Assembly (NCBI RefSeq): GCF_024298865.1
Contig: NZ_CP101161.1
Span: 3,183,227-3,247,226 of the forward strand
DNA: 64,000 bases
DNA from: Halorarius halobius
Lineage (GTDB): Archaea; Halobacteriota; Halobacteria; Halobacteriales; Haloarculaceae
Reading direction: 5' to 3'
Shown here: positions 59,318 through 64,000 of the stretch, piece after piece
How positions within the stretch are numbered: position 1 is the first letter of the stretch
Layout of the letters: the number at the start of each line of letters is the position of its first letter
Notes under the pieces: generated by a model
The model's database searches: none
What the model was told of the DNA's origin: nothing
Seen by the model: only the letters and a program-made list of their open reading frames with translations
Translations under genes and position numbers: made by a program

Positions 59318-60472
59318 ATGAGCAACGATAACCCCGAGACGACAACCGTATCGACCTCCGAACCGCTGCGAGCGACCCGCCGAAGCGCACTTCGCGGTGC
59401 GGGCCTCGCCGGCGTACTCGCGATGGCTGGTGGCAACGTCTCTGCCAGCAGGAACTCCCCGGAGGCGAACACTCGCCAAACTGAGACCGAGGCCTCAGAA
59501 GACGACGAGCCAATCCCAGTAACGTGGGAGAACGTCGTACGCGCCGAGACGGACACCTACTTCCAATCACACGTCGGCAACGATGGCTTAGGCGCATTCA
59601 AGCACTACCGCGATTTCCCACCCATCGAGGAGCAGCAGACCCAACCCAAGGCACCGATCGCTGACGCGCTGTACTCGTGGGGGATATTCGACCTCACCGA
59701 GCCGCTAACCATCACGAAACCGGACACCGAGGGCCGATACCAGTCGATAGTTATCACCAACCAGGACCAGTACGTGAAGGGAGTTCTCTACGATTCTGGC
59801 GAGTACACGTTGACGCAAGAGGCGGTCGGAACGCGGTACGTCAGTGCGCTGATGCGCACGTTCATCGACCGGAGCGATCCGGACGACGTGAGCGAAGTCC
59901 ACAGACTCCAGGACGCGACGACGACCAGTCAACGATCGTCTGGAACGTTCGAGATTCCCAACTGGGAGCAGGAATCGCTCGAAGCCCTCCGCGACGCACT
60001 CGCCACGGTCGGGGAAACGATGGACGATTTAGCAGGCGTCTACGGCGACGTCGACGAGGTCGACCCCGTCAAACACTACATCGGCTCCGTGGCGTTCGGC
60101 CCGGGTGGAATTCCCGAACCGTCGGAGGCGCTACTCGTGATGCGGTATCCCGACCAGAACGATGGCGAGACGCCGTACACGCTCACCATCGATGACCCCG
60201 ATGGGGTCCCCGTCGACGGGTTCTGGTCGGTCACCGTCTACGACAGTGACTGGCTTCTCACGGAGAACGAGTACGAGGCGTACTCGGTCAGCAACGTGAC
60301 CGCCGAACGCGACGACGACGGGCGCGTCACGATCCACTTCGGTGGTGACCCCGAGCAGCCGAACTTCATCTACACGCCTGAAGGATGGCAGTACATCGTC
60401 CGGCTCTATCGGCCACGCGAATCGGTCCTCGACGGGCGCTATCAGTTCCCCGAGGCACAGCCAATCGAGTGA
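59318..60472 (+). CDS. Tat-exported DUF1254/DUF1214 protein, copy 1
   Basis: 384 residues from ATG 59318. A twin-arginine-like signal (RATRRSALRGAGLAGVLAMA) marks Tat export, the normal route for haloarchaeal secreted proteins. Then DUF1254 (about 60-230; PVTWENVVRAETD, SWGIFDLTEPLTITKP) and DUF1214 (about 270-384; SVTVYDSDWLLTENEYEAYS, YTPEGWQYIVRLYRPRESVL). These domains often occur together in exported proteins of unknown function. It is followed by its closest relatives, 23 bp and then overlap. Confidence 0.85.
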   Translation: MSNDNPETTTVSTSEPLRATRRSALRGAGLAGVLAMAGGNVSASRNSPEANTRQTETEASEDDEPIPVTWENVVRAETDTYFQSHVGNDGLGAFKHYRDFPPIEEQQTQPKAPIADALYSWGIFDLTEPLTITKPDTEGRYQSIVITNQDQYVKGVLYDSGEYTLTQEAVGTRYVSALMRTFIDRSDPDDVSEVHRLQDATTTSQRSSGTFEIPNWEQESLEALRDALATVGETMDDLAGVYGDVDEVDPVKHYIGSVAFGPGGIPEPSEALLVMRYPDQNDGETPYTLTIDDPDGVPVDGFWSVTVYDSDWLLTENEYEAYSVSNVTAERDDDGRVTIHFGGDPEQPNFIYTPEGWQYIVRLYRPRESVLDGRYQFPEAQPIE

Positions 60473-60494
60473 GTACGAAAGAGAGCCAATCATC

Positions 60495-61646
60495 ATGAGT
60501 AACGAGACACACGAGACGACGGCTGACTCGGACGCCGAACCCCTGCGAGCGACCCGCCGAACCGCACTTCGCGGGGTGGGCCTCGCTGGCGTACTCGCGA
60601 TGGGCGGCAGCGCCAGCGCCCACCAGAACTATCCGGGCACGAACGCCCAGCGGACGAACCAGCAGACGTCGGGCGGTGACGAGTCGGTCCCGGTGACGTG
60701 GGAGAATTACCCGCGCGCCAACTGTCACGTTACGTTCCAGTCGGCTGTCGACCTGGGCGGGTTCGGGCAGTTCTACCATCGCAGGAATGTCACGCCCATC
60801 GACGAGCAGCAGGCTGTCGGTGAGAACCGTGACGTGCTCGCCTCGTTTGGGGTGTTCGAGTTGACCGAGCCGGTCACCATCACGCTCCCGGACAGCGGTG
60901 ACCGATACATGTCGATGAACGTTCAAGACGAGGACCAGTACGTGAAGACGTTCGCCACCGACCCCGGCGGGTACACGATAACACGGGAACTCGTAGACAC
61001 TCGGTATGCTGGCGTCCTGGTCCGGACGTTCGTCAATCCGACCGACCCGGCCGATCTGGAACAGGCCCGGCAACTCCAGGACGAGATCGAGGTGACCCAA
61101 TCGTCGGCCGGCTCGTTCGAGGTTCCCAACTGGGAGCAGCGATCATACAGACAACTCACCGACGCGCTCGTAACAGTCGGATTGACGGTAGACGACTACG
61201 TGGGCGCGTTCGGCTATGTCGACGAGGTCGACCCCGTGAAATTCTTCATCACCAGTACGGCAGGGTGGACCGGCGTTCCGGAACCGTCGGAAGCGGTAGT
61301 CCTTCAGCGGACCCCCGCCCAGAACGACGGCACGACGCCACACATACTCACGATCGATGACGTCCCCGTCGACGGGTTCTGGTCGGTCACCGTCTACAAC
61401 AGCGACTTTTATTTAGAGGAGAACGAGTTCGACGCCTACACAGTCAGCAACGCGACTGCAGAGCGTGCGGACGACGGGAGCGTCACGATCCACTTCGGCG
61501 GTGACCCCGAGCAGCCGAACTTCATCTACACGCCGGAGGGGTGGAACTACACGGTCCGGCTCTACCAGCCGCGCGAGCCACTCATCGACGGGCGCTATCA
61601 GTTCCCCGAAGCCCAGCCGGTCGAGGGACAGGAGACCCAGCAATGA
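60495..61646 (+). CDS. Tat-exported DUF1254/DUF1214 protein, copy 2
   Basis: 383 residues. Tat-like signal with ATRRTALRGVGLAGVLAMGG. It has the same domain order as copies 1 and 3, with strong local similarity (PNWEQRSYRQLTDALVTVGL; PLIDGRYQFPEAQPV). Its TGA overlaps the next ATG (ATGA). The three copies arose by tandem duplication and have diverged most in loops and the signal region. Function unknown; it is likely an envelope or surface enzyme. Confidence 0.85.
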   Translation: MSNETHETTADSDAEPLRATRRTALRGVGLAGVLAMGGSASAHQNYPGTNAQRTNQQTSGGDESVPVTWENYPRANCHVTFQSAVDLGGFGQFYHRRNVTPIDEQQAVGENRDVLASFGVFELTEPVTITLPDSGDRYMSMNVQDEDQYVKTFATDPGGYTITRELVDTRYAGVLVRTFVNPTDPADLEQARQLQDEIEVTQSSAGSFEVPNWEQRSYRQLTDALVTVGLTVDDYVGAFGYVDEVDPVKFFITSTAGWTGVPEPSEAVVLQRTPAQNDGTTPHILTIDDVPVDGFWSVTVYNSDFYLEENEFDAYTVSNATAERADDGSVTIHFGGDPEQPNFIYTPEGWNYTVRLYQPREPLIDGRYQFPEAQPVEGQETQQ

Positions 61647-62767
61647 GCAACGAGACACCCGAGACGACGGCTGACGCGACCTCCGAACCGCTGTGGGCGA
61701 CTCGTCGCACCGCGCGTCGCGGAGCGGGCCTCGTCGGCGTACTCACGATGGACACCGGCAGCACGAACGCCCGCCAAGACGCTCCCGGCGTGAGTGGCCA
61801 GCAGACGTCGGACAGCGACGAGACGGTCCCGGTGACGTGGGAGAACTACCCCCGTGCCAACTGCCATGCGAAATGGCAGGCAACCGTCGACGACGGCGGG
61901 TTCGGACAGTTCTACAATCTTCGGACTCTCACCCCCATCGACGAGCAGTTCACAATCGGGTTGAATCGCGACACGCTCTACTCGTTTGGAGTGTTCGATC
62001 TGATCGAGCCAGTCACCATCACGCTCCCGGATGCCGGTGACCGCTACCTGTCGATGAACGTGCAGAACGAGAACCAATACGGGAAACTGTGCGTGTACGA
62101 TCCTGGCGAGTACACGATTACACAAGACCTGACGGGGACTCGATATGCTGGCGTCGCGATTCGCATCTTCGTCGACCCGGACGACCCGGACGACGTGAAC
62201 CAGGTCCGCCAGCTCCAAGACGAGATCGTCGTGGAACAGTCCTCGGCTGGCTCGTTCGAGGTGCCCAACTGGGACCGACAATCACTCGGCCAACTCACCG
62301 ACGCGCTCAACACGGTCGTGGCCACGGTGGATGACTTCTCGGACGGGTATGGTTACGTCGACCAGGTCGACCCCGTGAAGTTCTTCCTCCTCTCGACGTC
62401 GGGGTGGACCGGCGTTCCGCAGCCCTCGGACGCAATATTCTTCTTCAAAACCCCCGCCCAGAACGACGGCACGACACCACACCGACTCACCGTCGAGGAC
62501 GTCCCTGTCGACGGGTTCTGGTCGGTCAGCGTCTACAACAGCGAGCTGTTCTTCGAGGAGAACGAGTACGACGCGTACTCGGTCAACAACGTGACCGCCG
62601 AACCGAACGACGATGGGAGTGTTACGATCCACTTCGGTGGTGACCCCGACCAGCCGAACTTCCTCTACACGCCGGACGATTGGAACTACGTGGTCCGACT
62701 CTACCAACCGCGAGAGCCGATTCTCGACGGGCGCTATCAGTTTCCCGAGCCACAGCCGGTCGAGTGA
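61643..62767 (+). CDS. Tat-exported DUF1254/DUF1214 protein, copy 3
   Basis: 374 residues. Signal region ATRRTARRGAGLVGVLTMDT keeps the RR pair but is less hydrophobic (LTMDTGSTNA), so export of this copy is less certain. The DUF1254 and DUF1214 parts keep YPRANCHAKWQATVDDGGFG and VYNSELFFEENEYDAYS. It ends at TGA 62767; an IS end follows 100 bp later. The triplet starts without other genes and forms its own operon. Confidence 0.85.
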   Translation: MSNETPETTADATSEPLWATRRTARRGAGLVGVLTMDTGSTNARQDAPGVSGQQTSDSDETVPVTWENYPRANCHAKWQATVDDGGFGQFYNLRTLTPIDEQFTIGLNRDTLYSFGVFDLIEPVTITLPDAGDRYLSMNVQNENQYGKLCVYDPGEYTITQDLTGTRYAGVAIRIFVDPDDPDDVNQVRQLQDEIVVEQSSAGSFEVPNWDRQSLGQLTDALNTVVATVDDFSDGYGYVDQVDPVKFFLLSTSGWTGVPQPSDAIFFFKTPAQNDGTTPHRLTVEDVPVDGFWSVSVYNSELFFEENEYDAYSVNNVTAEPNDDGSVTIHFGGDPDQPNFLYTPDDWNYVVRLYQPREPILDGRYQFPEPQPVE

Positions 62768-62869
62768 GCACCCGTATGGATACCGGCCTCGACGCTTGAT
62801 TCGGGTGTATTGCAACGGTATCAGGCGTGAACCGCCTCGTGGTCACGCCCCGAGGAACTCGCCTTGCGT

Positions 62870-62917
62870 ATACATATCACGGGGGATACCCGCGTCTTCA
62901 GGCGCGGGAGGATGTCA
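62870..62917 (+). repeat. Isolated IS1341 right end (relic)
   Basis: GGGGGATACCCGCG hairpin (62889-62894 pairs with 62903-62908) followed by GGGAGGATGTCAA, the right end found on the IS copies here. No left end or tnpB is attached, so this is a leftover of an excision or deletion. It abuts the CPBP gene; the gene's TGA is read from its last bases. Confidence 0.6.
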
Positions 62918-63826
62918 ACTGTAGATTGCCTCCGGAATTCGGATGGACCCACGCTCGCGATACACCCATGCGGCGGCGAGCAGACAGACGATCCCGATCT
63001 GGACGATTCGGACCTCCAGATTCGCGGCCAGCGTGTTCCGCGTCACGTCGCCGATTGCGAGTATTTCGACAGTTCCCAAGGATTCTCCAGTCAGAACGGA
63101 GGTGGGGAAGCGGCCGAAGTGGATCCCGATCGGGAGTGCCAGGTCACCGGTGAGAAGATACGCGAACGCGAACATCGTCCCCGTGAGTGCGGCGTCGACG
63201 GCCACGAGAACGCTGCCACGATACACCACGTGCAACAGTCCGAACACTACCAGACTGCCGATGGTCGCACCGCCGACAGCAGCCCTCGTCGAAAGCCCAC
63301 GTGCGGCTAGCCCCGCTGCGAAGTTGTCGATCAGAATCCGTCGATAAATGACCTCCTCGTACACGTTCCCGAGGAGAAAATACCCGGTGAACACGGCCAG
63401 GACGGCAGCGACAACGAGTGGCTCCGCCGGGGACCGAACCCCTGCCGCCGCGAGATCGAGAGCACGAATCCCTCGGAGTTCGCCCCACCACCACGATACC
63501 AAAATCCCAAGCAGGGAGATACCCACACCGGCGGCGAACGTGCCAAGCCACTGGCTGTCGATACCGAGGCCGAAATCGCGGAGGGAGGGTCGTTCGAGGG
63601 TTCTCGCGGCGTAGACGCCGACGAGAATCATACCCACATACACACCCCCGATGAGACACCCATAAACCAGGAATTGGAACCCGGAGAGGTCGCCGCTCGT
63701 GCCGGGGATCACCTGTCCAACCACCTGGAGGGCACCCAGATAGACCACGACGCTGAGTATCGCCGGCAAAAGCCCCCTCACACTCGCGCGAATCCGGTCT
63801 GAATCAGCCTCTCGAAGAACGTTCAT
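62915..63826 (-). CDS. CPBP-family intramembrane metalloprotease
   Basis: 303 residues from ATG 63826 (MNVLREADSDRIRASVRGLL). Eight or so membrane helices, with the motif EEVIYRRILID (EExxxR), a GLLHVVYRG (motif 2 His) and a LALPIGIHFGRF (motif 3 His). The last four residues and the stop lie at the junction with an IS right end (TGA from TCAA), so the natural C-terminus may have been lost. A TATA-like sequence lies about 31 nt before the ATG. Confidence 0.88.
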   Translation of the reverse strand: MNVLREADSDRIRASVRGLLPAILSVVVYLGALQVVGQVIPGTSGDLSGFQFLVYGCLIGGVYVGMILVGVYAARTLERPSLRDFGLGIDSQWLGTFAAGVGISLLGILVSWWWGELRGIRALDLAAAGVRSPAEPLVVAAVLAVFTGYFLLGNVYEEVIYRRILIDNFAAGLAARGLSTRAAVGGATIGSLVVFGLLHVVYRGSVLVAVDAALTGTMFAFAYLLTGDLALPIGIHFGRFPTSVLTGESLGTVEILAIGDVTRNTLAANLEVRIVQIGIVCLLAAAWVYRERGSIRIPEAIYS

Positions 63827-63851
63827 TCGATCTGAACATATTTCTAGGCTG

Positions 63852-63863
63852 TTAATATAAACC
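63852..63863 (-). promoter_or_regulatory. TATA box for the CPBP gene at 62915
   Basis: Minus strand GGTTTATATTAA lies 26-37 nt before the ATG at 63826, the expected distance for a near-leaderless transcript. Confidence 0.5.
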
Positions 63864-63961
63864 TGTATATGGTCCAGAGACGGACGGCGGCGACCCATTG
63901 CCCGTCCGGAGCGCGCCGCACGGTGGTTCGCGGGTCCCTGTCTCGACGAGGTGACAGAAAG

Positions 63962-64000
63962 TCAAGGAGAAAGCCCACGACTTCAGTCGTGGGAGTAGTC
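63962..64000 (+). mobile_element. Left end of a further IS1341-type element, continuing outside
   Basis: TCAAGGAGAAAG followed by hairpin CCCACGA-CTTCAG-TCGTGGG (63974-63993) is the left end of the IS type in this window (cf. 55682). The rest lies beyond the window edge. Confidence 0.55.

Overview
The window is from a haloarchaeon (class Halobacteria). Most of it is GC-rich and the predicted proteins are strongly acidic. The gene content is typical of that group: Lrp/AsnC regulators, UspA proteins, a HalOD1-domain protein, IS1341-type TnpB elements, a MoxR/DUF58/DUF4350/DUF1616 membrane cluster, and leaderless promoters with a TATA box about 25-35 nt before the start codon. I see no rRNA, tRNA or CRISPR array. 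Family assignments rest on motif recognition by eye; no database search was run.

0-11 kb: the end of an FtsX-like permease; a four-gene minus-strand operon (membrane/HEAT protein, zinc-finger coiled-coil membrane protein, coiled-coil protein, bactofilin-like beta-helix protein) that looks like an undescribed membrane-linked polymer system; a VOC protein; a NUDIX hydrolase; a large FtsX permease with an extracellular CARDB-like insert, coupled to a multi-pass membrane protein. 11-21 kb: a DUF457-type membrane protein and the MoxR/DUF58/DUF4350/DUF4129/DUF1616 cluster with a 43-residue zinc protein. 21-27 kb: a thioesterase, an APC-UspA permease with a TrkA-N-like partner divergent from an Lrp regulator, and a CNNM/CorC-type protein.

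26.8-30 kb: a CHAT (caspase-like) protease with a partner gene and a 45-residue membrane-type peptide gene. 30-34 kb: dabB-dabA, an inorganic carbon (DAB) uptake pair. 34-39.4 kb: an amidohydrolase, an Lrp regulator, a CPBP protease and a pentapeptide-repeat protein fused to a K+-channel-like pore.

39.4-64 kb is a plasticity zone. It holds two complete TnpB insertion sequences, two TnpB-less relatives of about 0.5 kb, isolated IS ends, and gene fragments (APC permease, response regulator, PIN domain, methyltransferase, DUF3784-like protein). Toxin-antitoxin modules are also here: VapBC, a MazF/PemK-like toxin with a winged-helix partner, and a MNT-HEPN pair broken by two insertions. Further genes are a second pentapeptide channel, a NuoD C-terminal-domain protein and a tandem triplet of Tat-exported DUF1254/DUF1214 proteins. 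The IS at 53621-54964 sits directly after a TTTAC in the MNT gene; removing it rejoins the reading frame exactly.
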